Under the pieces are notes generated by a model. The model saw only the letters and a program-made list of their open reading frames with translations, did not search any database and was not told the origin of the DNA. Made by a program: the position numbers and the translations under genes. From Bacteroides fragilis (lineage in GTDB: Bacteria > Bacteroidota > Bacteroidia > Bacteroidales > Bacteroidaceae), in the NCBI RefSeq assembly GCF_019583405.1, contig NZ_SZUU01000001.1, positions 248,001 through 312,000 of the forward strand: 64,000 bases of DNA, given 5' to 3'. Of this stretch, positions 26,322 to 35,467 are shown in pieces (position 1 is the stretch's first letter; each line of letters begins with the position of its first letter).

Positions 26322-26891
26322 ATGAAGACAAATGAAGTTTTAGAGACCATTAAGGCACGGCGTAGTGTACGTGCGTATGATCGAAAGCAGATTCCGGCGG
26401 ATGACTTGAACGCCATCCTGGAAGCGGGTGCTTACGCGCCGAGCGGCATGCATTACGAAACGTGGCATTTTACTGCCGTCCGTAATACGGTGAAACTGGA
26501 GGAACTGAATGAACGGATCAAAGGGGCATTTGCCAAAAGTGATGACAAGCATCTTCGGGAACGGGGGCACAGTGAGACGTATTGCTGTTACTATCATGCC
26601 CCAACCTTGGTCATCGTGTCCAATGAACCCAAGCAATGGTGGGCCGGGATGGATTGTGCCTGTGCTATCGAGAATATGTTTTTGGCAGCCACTTCACTGG
26701 GTATCGCTTCCTGTTGGATCAATCAGCTCGGTACGACCTGTGATGATCCGGAGGTACGGGCCTATCTGACTTCTCTCGGAGTGCCCGAAAATCATAAAGT
26801 TTATGGTTGCGTAGCTTTGGGATATAAAGCGGAAGGCGCATTGTTGAAAGAAAAGACAGTTAAAGCCGGTACAATAACCATTGTGGAATAG
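26322..26891 (+). CDS. Nitroreductase family flavoprotein
   Basis: 189 residues. The N-terminal FMN-binding signature is ARRSVRAYDRKQIPADDL followed by ILEAGAYAPSGMHYETWHF, and the middle helix AIENMFLAATSLGIASCWIN with QLG is conserved. CVALGYKAEGALLKEKT near the end is the usual ALGYP region. Homodimeric FMN- and NAD(P)H-dependent reductase; the substrate is unknown. It probably shares the transcript of the preceding gene. Confidence 0.9.
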   Translation: MKTNEVLETIKARRSVRAYDRKQIPADDLNAILEAGAYAPSGMHYETWHFTAVRNTVKLEELNERIKGAFAKSDDKHLRERGHSETYCCYYHAPTLVIVSNEPKQWWAGMDCACAIENMFLAATSLGIASCWINQLGTTCDDPEVRAYLTSLGVPENHKVYGCVALGYKAEGALLKEKTVKAGTITIVE

Positions 26892-26911
26892 AGTATCGGA
26901 TTCAAGTTTAA

Positions 26912-26995
26912 ATTCACCACAGAGTTCACAGAGTATCACGGAGTTTATCTCTTGTAATTTCTATTCCGTGTACTCTGTGTTACTCTGTGGTGAAT
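26912..26995. repeat. Long intergenic palindrome (ACACAGAG family)
   Basis: The arms begin ATTCACCACAGAGT on both sides. Left continues TCACAGAGTATCACGGAGT; right, inverted, continues AACACAGAGTACACGGAAT. It sits between convergent genes (nitroreductase and gcvP) and could act as a bidirectional terminator. Confidence 0.8.
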
Positions 26996-27005
26996 CAAAT
27001 TAATT

Positions 27006-29855
27006 TCAGTCGAAGCAGCCGTAGCATGTGGGCAACAGTTTACGGTCGCCCAGCGTATTATCTACACGGGCTACATTTACCCAGAACTTATTCTCACGCA
27101 CACTCTCTATCGGATATGCGGCTTTTTCACGCGTATAGCAGTGTTCCCACCGATCGCTTACTACTTCATATTCAGGGTGCGGGGCATTTATCAGTACATT
27201 GTCTTCCTTATCGGCTTCACCGTTTTTCACTTCCTGAATTTCATTCCAGATGGTCAACATCGTAAGGACGAAGTTATCCAGTTCGGAGAGGCTTTCGCTC
27301 TCAGTGGGCTCTATCATTAGTGTGCCGTGGACGGGGAAGGAGAGGGTAGGAGCATGATAACCGTAGTCCATCAGGCGCTTGGCAATATCATTTTCGCTGA
27401 TACCGGTTTCTTCGTATACCTTCCGGCATTCCAGAATCATCTCGTGTCCCACGAAGCCGTTGGCTCCCCGGTATACGATGCCATACGTATCTTTCAGGCA
27501 GGCAGCCAGATAGTTTGCATTGAGAATGGCTGTCTTGGTTGCCATTGTCAGTCCTTCGGCACCCATCATGCGAATATAGCCGTAGGTGATAGGCAGAATA
27601 CCGGCACTGCCAAACGGTGCGGCGGATACTTCGTTTTGTGAGTTGCCAAACAGTCCGTGTCCCGGAAGGAACGGTACCAGATGTTCCGCTACGCAGATCG
27701 GGCCTACACCGGGGCCGCCTCCTCCGTGGGGAGATGCAAAGGTTTTATGCAGATTCAGGTGACAGACGTCCGCTCCGATAAATCCCGGATTCGTCAGTCC
27801 TACCTGTGCATTCATGTTGGCTCCATCCATATATACCTGAGCTCCACAGGCGTGAATGATTTGGCAGATCTCTACGATTTCCGTTTCAAAGATACCGTGT
27901 GTCGAGGGATAGGTGATCATCAGTGCGGCCAGGTCGTCCTTATTTTCTTCAGCTTTGGCACGGAGGTCATCCATATCTACGTTTCCATGTTCGTCACATG
28001 CACAAGTTACAGTCGTGAATCCGGCCTGGATGGCTGATGCGGGATTGGTGCCGTGTGCAGATGCGGGGATCAATACCTTGTTGCGGTGTCCTTGTCCGAT
28101 ACTTTCGAGATAGGCACGGATAGTGCGTAGACCGGCATACTCGCCGGCAGCACCGGAATTGGGTTGCAGGCTTACTCCGGCAAATCCGGTGATGACTTTC
28201 AGTTCTTCACTCAGGTTGTGAATCAGTTCGCGGTATCCGGCTGCCTGGTCTTCCGGCACAAGCGGGTGCATGCACATAAATTCGGCGCAGCTCAGAGGTA
28301 ACATTTCGGCGGCTGCATTCAGTTTCATGGTGCAGGAACCGAGTGAGATCATTGATTGTGCCAATGAAATATCTTTCCGGTCGAGACGCTTGATGTAGCG
28401 CATCATTTCCGTTTCGGTATGATATTTAGAGAATACCTCGTGTGTGAGGTAAGGGCTTTGGCGCTTCAATTCCTCGCCGATGATAGTTGCTTCGGGGATG
28501 TCATCCACTTTCTGGAAGTCTTTTCCGGCAGCGATGGCAAAGATAGAGAGCAGAATGTTGGCAGCTGCTACGTCGGTTGTTTCGTCAATGCTCAGTCCTA
28601 CGTCTCCATTATCAAAATAGCGCAGGTTCACCTCTTTGCTCAAAGCGATGGTGCGAATCTGCTGTGCCGATACGCTGTCGGGCAAAATGAACCGCAGGGT
28701 ATCGAAATACTGTCTGTTCACCTGCTTGAATCCCAGTTTACCGATGCTCTTTTCCAGGAAAACGGTAATGCTGTGGATGCGTGAAGCGATGTTGCGGATG
28801 CCTTCCTGTCCGTGATAGACGGTATAGAATCCTGCCATGGTGGCGAGCAGTGCCTGAGCGGTACAGATATTGGAAGTCGCTTTTTCTCGTTTGATATGCT
28901 GTTCGCGTGTCTGGAGTGCCATGCGGTAACAGAGTTTGCCATATTTATCTTTCGACCATCCGATAATACGTCCCGGCATGTTGCGTTTGTATTCGTCGCG
29001 GGTAGCGAAATAACCGGCCGAAGGACCACCGTAGAACATGGGAGTACCCAGGCGTTGTGTGGTACCGAATACAATGTCCGCTCCCCATTCGCCCGGAGGG
29101 GTGAGTAGTGCAAGGCTCAGGATGTCGGCAGCTACAGCTACTTTACAGTTGGCTGCATGTGCTTTTTCGGTAAATTCGCGGTAGTCTTCCGCATTACCGT
29201 TTGCATTGGGATATTGCAGGACGCAAGCAAAGAGGTCGTCCGTAAATTCAAGATCCCGGAACTTTCCGGTACGGATTTCAATGCCTTGCGGGATGGCGCG
29301 GGTGGTGATGACCGCCAAGGTCTGCGGGAAGATATTTTCGTCGATAAACACCACGTTGGCTCCCGCCTTCTGCTGGTTGCGTGAACGCAAGCCATACATC
29401 ATCGTCACAGCTTCGGCGGCAGCGGTGGCTTCGTCCAGTAGTGAGCAGTTGGCCAAGGGCATGGCGGTCAGGTCACATACGGCAGTCTGGAAATTCATCA
29501 GGGCTTCCAGTCTTCCTTGCGAAACTTCTGTCTGGTAAGGAGTATAAGAAGTATACCAGACCGGATTCTCGAAGACATTTCGCTGGATGACTGCCGGGGT
29601 GATCGTGTTGTACCATCCCATACCGATATAAGTGGTGAACAGTTTGTTTTTGCCTGCCAGTTCGGCGATGTGGCGGGCAAACTCGTATTCGGTCATCGGC
29701 GCGGGTAGTGCCAGAGGTGCTTTGAGCCGAATGTTGGCCGGAATGGTTTTATCGATCAGTTCGTCAAGCGAACCAACTCCAATTTTCCGGAGCATTACTT
29801 CGGCATCCGCTTTGTTGACGCCGATGTGGCGGCAGGCTAATAAATCGGTTTTCAT
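27006..29855 (-). CDS. gcvP: Glycine dehydrogenase (decarboxylating), P protein
   Basis: 949 residues, the single-chain form with both halves fused, full length. It decarboxylates glycine and transfers aminomethyl to the H protein in the glycine cleavage system. The PLP Lys lies in LNLHKTFASPHGGGGPG, and GTTQRLGTPMFYGGPSAGYF and SLGSCTMKLNAAAEM are conserved family segments. It is last in a likely minus-strand operon after the MBL hydrolase (42 bp upstream). No gcvT or gcvH is in the window, and no riboswitch is seen in the 42-bp gap. Confidence 0.97.
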   Translation of the reverse strand: MKTDLLACRHIGVNKADAEVMLRKIGVGSLDELIDKTIPANIRLKAPLALPAPMTEYEFARHIAELAGKNKLFTTYIGMGWYNTITPAVIQRNVFENPVWYTSYTPYQTEVSQGRLEALMNFQTAVCDLTAMPLANCSLLDEATAAAEAVTMMYGLRSRNQQKAGANVVFIDENIFPQTLAVITTRAIPQGIEIRTGKFRDLEFTDDLFACVLQYPNANGNAEDYREFTEKAHAANCKVAVAADILSLALLTPPGEWGADIVFGTTQRLGTPMFYGGPSAGYFATRDEYKRNMPGRIIGWSKDKYGKLCYRMALQTREQHIKREKATSNICTAQALLATMAGFYTVYHGQEGIRNIASRIHSITVFLEKSIGKLGFKQVNRQYFDTLRFILPDSVSAQQIRTIALSKEVNLRYFDNGDVGLSIDETTDVAAANILLSIFAIAAGKDFQKVDDIPEATIIGEELKRQSPYLTHEVFSKYHTETEMMRYIKRLDRKDISLAQSMISLGSCTMKLNAAAEMLPLSCAEFMCMHPLVPEDQAAGYRELIHNLSEELKVITGFAGVSLQPNSGAAGEYAGLRTIRAYLESIGQGHRNKVLIPASAHGTNPASAIQAGFTTVTCACDEHGNVDMDDLRAKAEENKDDLAALMITYPSTHGIFETEIVEICQIIHACGAQVYMDGANMNAQVGLTNPGFIGADVCHLNLHKTFASPHGGGGPGVGPICVAEHLVPFLPGHGLFGNSQNEVSAAPFGSAGILPITYGYIRMMGAEGLTMATKTAILNANYLAACLKDTYGIVYRGANGFVGHEMILECRKVYEETGISENDIAKRLMDYGYHAPTLSFPVHGTLMIEPTESESLSELDNFVLTMLTIWNEIQEVKNGEADKEDNVLINAPHPEYEVVSDRWEHCYTREKAAYPIESVRENKFWVNVARVDNTLGDRKLLPTCYGCFD

Positions 29856-29897
29856 GTTATTAATGATTTATTTATAATAAGGTTTGTTGATAATCTC

Positions 29898-30536
29898 TTA
29901 CCTGAAGAACGGATTTTCCGCCTTCTCTATTCCGATGGTGGTCGGTGCTCCGTGCCCCGGATATACGATTGTTTCGTTGGGGAGGACGAACAGGCGGCTG
30001 CAGATATGCTCTTTCAGTTCATCAAAGTTGCCTCCGGCCAGGTCGGCCCGTCCGATGCTTCCCTGAAACAGCACATCGCCCGAAAACATACAGTTGTCAG
30101 CCCGGCAGTAATAGACAAGGCTTCCGGGAGAGTGCCCCGGTACATGGATTGCTTCCAGTGTTGTGTTTCCGAAGGTGATGATGTCTCCGTCATGGAGATA
30201 TTTTCCCAGTGGGACGGGTGCTTCATTCAGTTGGAAACCGAACATGCGACTCTGTTTGGGGGCTTCGTCTATCCAGTACTCGTCGGCCTGATTGGCCTCG
30301 GCAGACAGCCCAAACTCGCGAAGCATGAATGGATTTCCGAAAATGTGATCCAGATGCAGGTGAGTGTTCAGCAGATGTTTTATGTTCAGATTGTTGGTGA
30401 CGATGAAGTTCTTTAAAGTTTGTTTCTCTTCGTCATAAAAGCAGCCCGGATCTATCACGACTGCCTCGTTCGTTTCGTCCCATAAAACGTAGCAGTTTAC
30501 GGGAAACATATTGAACTCAAATCTCTTAATTTTCAT
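29898..30536 (-). CDS. MBL-fold metallo-hydrolase (glyoxalase II-like)
   Basis: 212 residues. The metal-binding motif HTHLDHIFG (HxHxDH) follows LKNFIVTNNLNIKHLLN, a second His is in VPGHSPGSLVYY, D/H in MFSGDVLFQGSIGRADL and PGHGAPTTIG completes the site. The hydrolase family includes hydroxyacylglutathione hydrolase-like enzymes, but with no glutathione system in view the substrate is unknown. It starts 19 bp after the end of rsmG in the same direction. Confidence 0.9.
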   Translation of the reverse strand: MKIKRFEFNMFPVNCYVLWDETNEAVVIDPGCFYDEEKQTLKNFIVTNNLNIKHLLNTHLHLDHIFGNPFMLREFGLSAEANQADEYWIDEAPKQSRMFGFQLNEAPVPLGKYLHDGDIITFGNTTLEAIHVPGHSPGSLVYYCRADNCMFSGDVLFQGSIGRADLAGGNFDELKEHICSRLFVLPNETIVYPGHGAPTTIGIEKAENPFFR

Positions 30537-30555
30537 GACTATGTTGTTTGATCGT

Positions 30556-31230
30556 TTAAATCGTTACATATACCACTTTCTTGGTTTGAAAGAATTCCTC
30601 GTCGAAATCTTCATTCAGGTTATGCATACTTGTCTTATGCTTAAACGGCATCGCCTCGTGTTCCAGTTCGCCTCCTTTCAGGCAGATAAGTCCGTTGGGG
30701 AGAGCATTTTGCTGTTTGAACGAGATGTTTTTCCGGATAATCTTTATCAGGTCGGCCAGGGGCATCACGGCACGGCTGACAACGAAGTCGAATGTTTGTT
30801 TCTCTTCTTCGGCCCGTGCATGGCGGAAAGTGACATTTTTAAGTCCGATAGCATTGGCTACCTCGGTTGCTACACGTACTTTCTTGCCGATGCTGTCCAC
30901 CAGGTGGAATTTCGTGTCCGGAAAAAGAATGGCCAACGGTATTCCGGGGAATCCCCCTCCGGTGCCGAGGTCCATGACGCTGCTGCCGGCCCGGAAACGG
31001 ATGATGCGGGCGATACCCAGCGAATGAAGCACATGGTGTTCGTACAGATTCTCGATATCCTTGCGTGAGATTACGTTGATTTTAGAATTCCAGTCAATGT
31101 AAAGTTCGTAAAGCGCCGCGAATTGTTTGCGTTGCTCTTCCGTCAAGTCGGGAAAGTATTTAAGAAGAAGCTTCACTCCGTTTTCCCCTCCGGCAGAGGG
31201 GAGGGAGGAAGTTTGTTCTGTTGTATTCAT
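30556..31230 (-). CDS. rsmG: 16S rRNA (guanine-527-N7)-methyltransferase
   Basis: 224 residues. The AdoMet-binding motif is VMDLGTGGGFPGIPLAILFP, with FHLVDSIGKKVRVATEV (motif II) and FDFVVSRAVMPLADLIKI (motif IV) as in RsmG/GidB. The N-terminal helical region (DLTEEQRKQFAALYELYIDW, then NSKINVISRKDIENLYEHHV) contains the family's rRNA-binding NVISR. It modifies G527 of 16S rRNA in the 530 loop. Confidence 0.96.
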   Translation of the reverse strand: MNTTEQTSSLPSAGGENGVKLLLKYFPDLTEEQRKQFAALYELYIDWNSKINVISRKDIENLYEHHVLHSLGIARIIRFRAGSSVMDLGTGGGFPGIPLAILFPDTKFHLVDSIGKKVRVATEVANAIGLKNVTFRHARAEEEKQTFDFVVSRAVMPLADLIKIIRKNISFKQQNALPNGLICLKGGELEHEAMPFKHKTSMHNLNEDFDEEFFQTKKVVYVTI

Positions 31231-31269
31231 AAGGTTGTAATATATCTGTATTTTAATAATAAAGTTAGA

Positions 31270-32124
31270 TTATTTTGATTTCATCTCTCCGATGATCGGG
31301 TTGCTGCCCAGCATGTGTTCCATCATTTCGTATGGAATCTTAATTTCTACCGGTCCCATGGCATACGGGGTGATATCATATACATTATAATAAAAGGTGA
31401 TGCCGTCTTTGTCCAGATAGAAGTTTTCCGTCGGAGCAATATCTCCGGTAGAGCCGTAACCCATATCCTCGAGTGCTTCATGCGTTGTTACTTTCTTATC
31501 CGCCATCAACTGGTTCCACAGCAGGTCGGTCAGTGCTTCCTTATAATCACCAGTGAAAATGTCGTCCAGCTTCAGCGGACGCAGGTTTATCAGGTCCATA
31601 TTCAGGAAAGTTGTCATGTAAATGCCATGTGCGCCTCCGGTATATTCATTGTAGTTTATGCGATAGACCAACAGATTCTTATAATAAAGTTGCACGTGGC
31701 TTTCTATCCCTTTATAGTATGAGTACCATGCACCGATGGAGCCTTCACTCTCTTTGTTCTTTTCGTCTTCGGCATACATCGGTTCGAGGTCTGTGCGATA
31801 TTCTTTTACGTAATATTCGGTGTACTCCTTTACCACCTGCGCCGGTTTCTCTCCGATATATCCTTCACCGAAGCAAGCGGCTATAAAGTAGCTGTTCAGG
31901 CTGTCCTTCAGTTTATTGTCTGTCGACTTCACCGGATAGGCGAAATTGATGGTCAGATTACATGCCGGTTTTGCGGTATCTCCGAAGAGATGGGCCGTTT
32001 CGTTCACCTGTATACTGTCGAATTCCAGCGCACCGGTATTCTTGTTCATCTTGTCACCGCAAGAAAATAAAAAGCCACTTGTAGCAAGTATTATCGCAAG
32101 TAGGCTGACATATTGTTTTTTCAT
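31270..32124 (-). CDS. RsiV-like lipoprotein (DUF3298/DUF4163)
   Basis: 284 residues from ATG 32124 (MKKQYVSLLAIILATSGF); the upstream ATG at 32175 is rejected because no signal would result. A lipobox LFSC follows the signal, so it is a lipoprotein. SYYKGIESHVQLYYKNLLVY, YTGGAHGIYMTTFLNMDL and LRPLKLDDIFTGDYKEAL resemble the PdaC/RsiV C-terminal domain (DUF3298), known to bind peptidoglycan-related ligands or lysozyme. The role here is unknown. It is 39 bp upstream of rsmG and may share its transcript. Confidence 0.8.
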   Translation of the reverse strand: MKKQYVSLLAIILATSGFLFSCGDKMNKNTGALEFDSIQVNETAHLFGDTAKPACNLTINFAYPVKSTDNKLKDSLNSYFIAACFGEGYIGEKPAQVVKEYTEYYVKEYRTDLEPMYAEDEKNKESEGSIGAWYSYYKGIESHVQLYYKNLLVYRINYNEYTGGAHGIYMTTFLNMDLINLRPLKLDDIFTGDYKEALTDLLWNQLMADKKVTTHEALEDMGYGSTGDIAPTENFYLDKDGITFYYNVYDITPYAMGPVEIKIPYEMMEHMLGSNPIIGEMKSK

Positions 32125-32246
32125 AAGGGGTTCTTCTTTAAATTCAACATTTATATAATCGTTCACTATCGACAAATATAGTTCATATTAGTGAATCGAC
32201 AGCATAAAAAAAGAAAAAAGAATGCGGCGGGCTGGTTAAATCTGCT

Positions 32247-32254
32247 TATCTTTG
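32247..32254 (+). promoter_or_regulatory. -7 promoter box, very close to the start codon
   Basis: TATCTTTG, only 8 nt before ATG 32263. With the usual Bacteroides spacing the transcript would begin within a few bases of the start codon, so it may be leaderless or nearly so. Confidence 0.6.
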
Positions 32255-32262
32255 CAACCGTT

Positions 32263-32658
32263 ATGAAGAGATTCCGCTATATACTTGCCGTTATGCTTTC
32301 TCTCCTTATAGTATATGTAGGAGCGGGAGTCTCTGTTGCCCAATATTGTTGCAGCGGTTGTGAAACAGCAAATTGTTGCTGTGCTGACAAATGCGGCTTC
32401 TGTGGTAAGTTTGACTTTGAGTTCCATAAATCATGCCGGGGAGAGGGATGCACGGCGACCATCTATAAGCTTGATCTGGTAAAGCAGGCATTCGAATCCT
32501 CTGTTCCTGCTCCTGTCAGCTTGTTACTTTGTGACCAGGTATCGGACTTGCTATGTGCTCTTTTCCGCGATGAGGTGTTGGATCCCCCTTATGTGATACC
32601 ACCACCTAAGACAAGCTCCCGGCATTACCTGGCTCTTTATTCTACTTTGCTTATTTAG
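32263..32658 (+). CDS. Cys-rich secreted protein, HYC_CC_PP type
   Basis: 131 residues from ATG 32263 (MKRFRYILAVMLSLLIVYVG), which fits the promoter; the longer frame from 32191 starts before the promoter. A signal peptide is followed by a Cys-rich segment, VAQYCCSGCETANCCCADKC, and GEGCTATIYKL, and a Pro-rich stretch DPPYVIPPPKT near the end. This QYC, CC, PP layout is what NCBI calls the HYC_CC_PP family, found beside metal-transport genes; I recall the name but cannot verify it here. It probably binds a metal ion such as copper, given the HMA and CopA genes downstream. Confidence 0.65.
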   Translation: MKRFRYILAVMLSLLIVYVGAGVSVAQYCCSGCETANCCCADKCGFCGKFDFEFHKSCRGEGCTATIYKLDLVKQAFESSVPAPVSLLLCDQVSDLLCALFRDEVLDPPYVIPPPKTSSRHYLALYSTLLI

Positions 32659-32678
32659 TTTCTTCGATTTTTATTGTT

Positions 32679-32779
32679 CGGATTGCATCGCAGATTGCAC
32701 TGGCTTTCACCGTTTAAGGATTGATTCCGTAGATTGTTGGAGCCGGGTAACTTGTGTCACCCTGTGCAGTCTGCGGTGA
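32679..32779. repeat. Degenerate long palindrome upstream of the TonB receptor gene
   Basis: Left arm ATTGCATCGCAGATTGCACTGG and right arm, inverted, ATTCACCGCAGACTGCACAGG, so about two thirds of the positions agree; it is a weaker copy of the ACACAGAG family. Confidence 0.5.
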
Positions 32780-32837
32780 ATCCTATCTGTTTCTTATTGA
32801 ATATAAACCGAATAAAAAAGACAAACGAAGAAATTTA

Positions 32838-35054
32838 ATGAAATACATGTTATTGACCGGACTGCTTCTCGGCAGTCTGACCGTACAGGCGCAAGTGAGC
32901 GGTACGGTGAAAGATCAGGCAGGCGAACCGATTATAGGTGCCAACGTTTTCTGGAAAAACATTCCCGGTGGGGTAGCCACTCGTGAGGACGGTACTTTTT
33001 CCATATCTAAACCCGACAAGTCCAATCATCTGATCGTAAGTTTTATAGGTTACGAAAACGACACCATACAAGTGAACGATAAGAAAGCCGTTCTGGACGT
33101 GGTGCTGCGCGAAGGAATGGAACTGAGTGAAGTGCAGATTGTCAGCCGTAAGTTGAGTACGCTGAAGTTGCGCAGCAGTGTGATGAACGAAGAGATCATT
33201 ACCAGCGACGAGCTCTGCCGTGCGGCATGTTGCAATCTCGGTGAAAGTTTTGTTACCAATCCGTCGGTAGATGTCAGCTATTCGGATGCTGCAACGGGAG
33301 CGAAACAGATCAAGTTGCTCGGGCTTTCCGGAACCTATGTGCAGATGCTGACCGAGAATATCCCGAACTATCGTGGTGCTGCTTCTCCTTATGGATTGGG
33401 TTATGTGCCCGGTCCCTGGATGCATAGTATACAGGTTTCAAAGGGAATCTCGTCAGTAAAAAACGGTTACGAGGCTCTTACGGGACAGATCAATGTTGAG
33501 TTTAAGAAGCCGCAGTTGCCTGAGGCCGATTGGGTTTCGGCCAACCTCTTTGCCAGTACTACCAATCGTTATGAAGCGAATGCAGACGCCACCGTGAAAC
33601 TGTCCAAGCGGTGGAGTACTTCATTGCTGGCGCATTACGAGAATGAAACAAAGGCACACGACGGCAATGATGACGGCTTTGCCGATATTCCCCGGATAGA
33701 GCAGTATAACTTCTGGAATCGCTGGGCATATATGGGGGATCATTATGTGTTTCAGGCCGGTATCAAGGCATTGGACGAAAGCAGAAAAGGTGGTCAGGTG
33801 AGCCATAGCGGCGTGCCGGCAGCCGATCGGTATGAAATAGACATCGACACCCGGCGCTACGAGGCCTTTACTAAGAATGCCTATATATTTAATAAGGAGA
33901 AGAATACGAATCTTGCATTGATTCTGTCCGGTACGTTGCACAATCAGGATGCACTTTATGGACGGAAGATCTATAACGTCGACCAATCCAACGCCTATGC
34001 TTCGCTTATGTTCGAAACCGAATTTACGAAAGAGCACAATCTATCTGCAGGCTTCAGCTATAATTATGACGGATACGACCAGCATTACCGACTGACCAAT
34101 AACGCTGAAACACCGTTGACGAAAGTTTTTGCACGTGAATCGGTGGGCGGGGCCTACGCACAGTATACCTTCAACCTGGATAATAAGTTCGTGTTGATGG
34201 CCGGACTTCGTGGCGACCATAGCAGTGAGTACGGATTCTTTGTGACTCCGCGTGCGCACATTAAGTACAACCCCAATGACTTTGTTCATTTCCGTCTTTC
34301 CGCCGGAAAGGGATATCGCACCAACCATGTGCTTGCCGAGAATAATTATCTGATGGCAAGCAGCCGCAAGGTGAGCATCGCCGATCATCTTGATCAGGAA
34401 GAGGCTTGGAATTATGGAGCAAGCATATCGGGATATATCCCGCTTTTCGGGAAGACGCTGAACCTGAACCTGGAATACTATTACACCGACTTTCTGAAAC
34501 AGGTCGTTGTCGATATGGATACGAATCCGCACGAAGTGGCCTTTTACAATCTCGACGGACGCTCGTACTCGCAGGTATTTCAGGTGGAGGCCACTTATCC
34601 CTTCTTTCAGGGATTCTCGCTGACTGCCGCATATCGCTGGACAGATGCCAAGACTACCTATAATCATCAATTGATGGAGAAGCCCCTGACGGGAAAATAT
34701 AAAGGCCTCGTCACTGCCTCTTATCAGACTCCGCTGGGTTTGTGGCAGTTTGACGCCACATGGCAGATGAACGGGGGAGGACGTATGCCCAATCCGTACA
34801 CACTTGCCGACGGAACCCCTTCGTGGGATGCACGCTACAAAGGCTTCAGCCAACTCAGCGCCCAAGTGACACGCTACTTCCGCCGCTGGTCGATATACAT
34901 CGGGGGCGAAAACCTGACTAATTTTAAACAGAAGAATCCGATTATCGACGCTGCCGATCCTTGGGGCGATCGTTTTGACTCAACCATGATATGGGGGCCG
35001 GTTCATGGAGCGAAAGGATATATCGGAGTCAGGTTCAATCTGGCGAGAGATTAA
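32838..35054 (+). CDS. TonB-dependent receptor, metal-linked
   Basis: 738 residues from ATG 32838 (MKYMLLTGLLLGSLTVQAQ, signal peptide). It opens with a carboxypeptidase-D regulatory-like domain (about 20-105: VSGTVKDQAGEPIIGANVFW), then a plug domain (about 110-230: EIITSDELCRAACCNLGESF, and GQINVEFKKPQ near its end) and a 22-strand barrel to the C-terminus (KGYIGVRFNLARD). It is not a SusC; no SusD gene follows. Genes next to it are a Cys-rich secreted protein and HMA/CopA genes, so transport of copper or a copper-linked ligand is likely, by inference. Confidence 0.9.
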   Translation: MKYMLLTGLLLGSLTVQAQVSGTVKDQAGEPIIGANVFWKNIPGGVATREDGTFSISKPDKSNHLIVSFIGYENDTIQVNDKKAVLDVVLREGMELSEVQIVSRKLSTLKLRSSVMNEEIITSDELCRAACCNLGESFVTNPSVDVSYSDAATGAKQIKLLGLSGTYVQMLTENIPNYRGAASPYGLGYVPGPWMHSIQVSKGISSVKNGYEALTGQINVEFKKPQLPEADWVSANLFASTTNRYEANADATVKLSKRWSTSLLAHYENETKAHDGNDDGFADIPRIEQYNFWNRWAYMGDHYVFQAGIKALDESRKGGQVSHSGVPAADRYEIDIDTRRYEAFTKNAYIFNKEKNTNLALILSGTLHNQDALYGRKIYNVDQSNAYASLMFETEFTKEHNLSAGFSYNYDGYDQHYRLTNNAETPLTKVFARESVGGAYAQYTFNLDNKFVLMAGLRGDHSSEYGFFVTPRAHIKYNPNDFVHFRLSAGKGYRTNHVLAENNYLMASSRKVSIADHLDQEEAWNYGASISGYIPLFGKTLNLNLEYYYTDFLKQVVVDMDTNPHEVAFYNLDGRSYSQVFQVEATYPFFQGFSLTAAYRWTDAKTTYNHQLMEKPLTGKYKGLVTASYQTPLGLWQFDATWQMNGGGRMPNPYTLADGTPSWDARYKGFSQLSAQVTRYFRRWSIYIGGENLTNFKQKNPIIDAADPWGDRFDSTMIWGPVHGAKGYIGVRFNLARD

Positions 35055-35104
35055 GAATAAAAAGTGACAGATCACAGAATTTATCAATACTAATACTTAC
35101 ATTT

Positions 35105-35416
35105 ATGAAGACTAAAAAAATGATTGCTACCCTGGTGGTGGCTTTGCTCTCGGTGACGGCCGTTATGGCAAAAGACTTCCGTACTGTCGTTTTCAAAGTG
35201 GCACAGATGGAATGTGCCAACTGCGAACGAAAGGTGAAGAATAATATCAAGTTCGAGAAAGGGCTTAAAAACTTTACAACCGATCTCAAGGAACGAACCG
35301 TTACCATTACCTATGATGCCGAAAAGACAAATGTTGAAAAGCTGAAAGAAGGCTTTCGGAAATTTAAATACGAAGCTGTAGTCATAAAGGAGGCAAAGGA
35401 AACGGACAAGAAGTGA
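35105..35416 (+). CDS. Secreted heavy-metal-associated (HMA) protein
   Basis: 103 residues from ATG 35105 (MKTKKMIATLVVALLSVTAV, signal peptide ending MAKD). The mature domain is a ferredoxin-like HMA fold with the metal-binding loop QMECANCERKVKNN (C-x-x-C) and TVTITYDAEKTNVEKLKEGF. It is the expected small periplasmic copper chaperone that hands metal on, perhaps between the TonB receptor and the CopA transporter. The frame from 34991 is rejected because it overlaps the receptor gene and has no signal. Confidence 0.9.
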   Translation: MKTKKMIATLVVALLSVTAVMAKDFRTVVFKVAQMECANCERKVKNNIKFEKGLKNFTTDLKERTVTITYDAEKTNVEKLKEGFRKFKYEAVVIKEAKETDKK

Positions 35417-35467
35417 ACATTGTTCTTTACCTCATTGTTTATTAGACAGTATATATAATAATAGATT

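Noticed and set aside
29856..29897. Glycine riboswitch before gcvP
   Set aside because: Only 42 bp separate gcvP from the preceding gene, far too short, and no conserved core is seen.
34041..34865. Minus-strand frame of 274 codons opposite the TonB receptor gene
   Set aside because: An antisense shadow of a clear receptor gene; no start signals or motifs.
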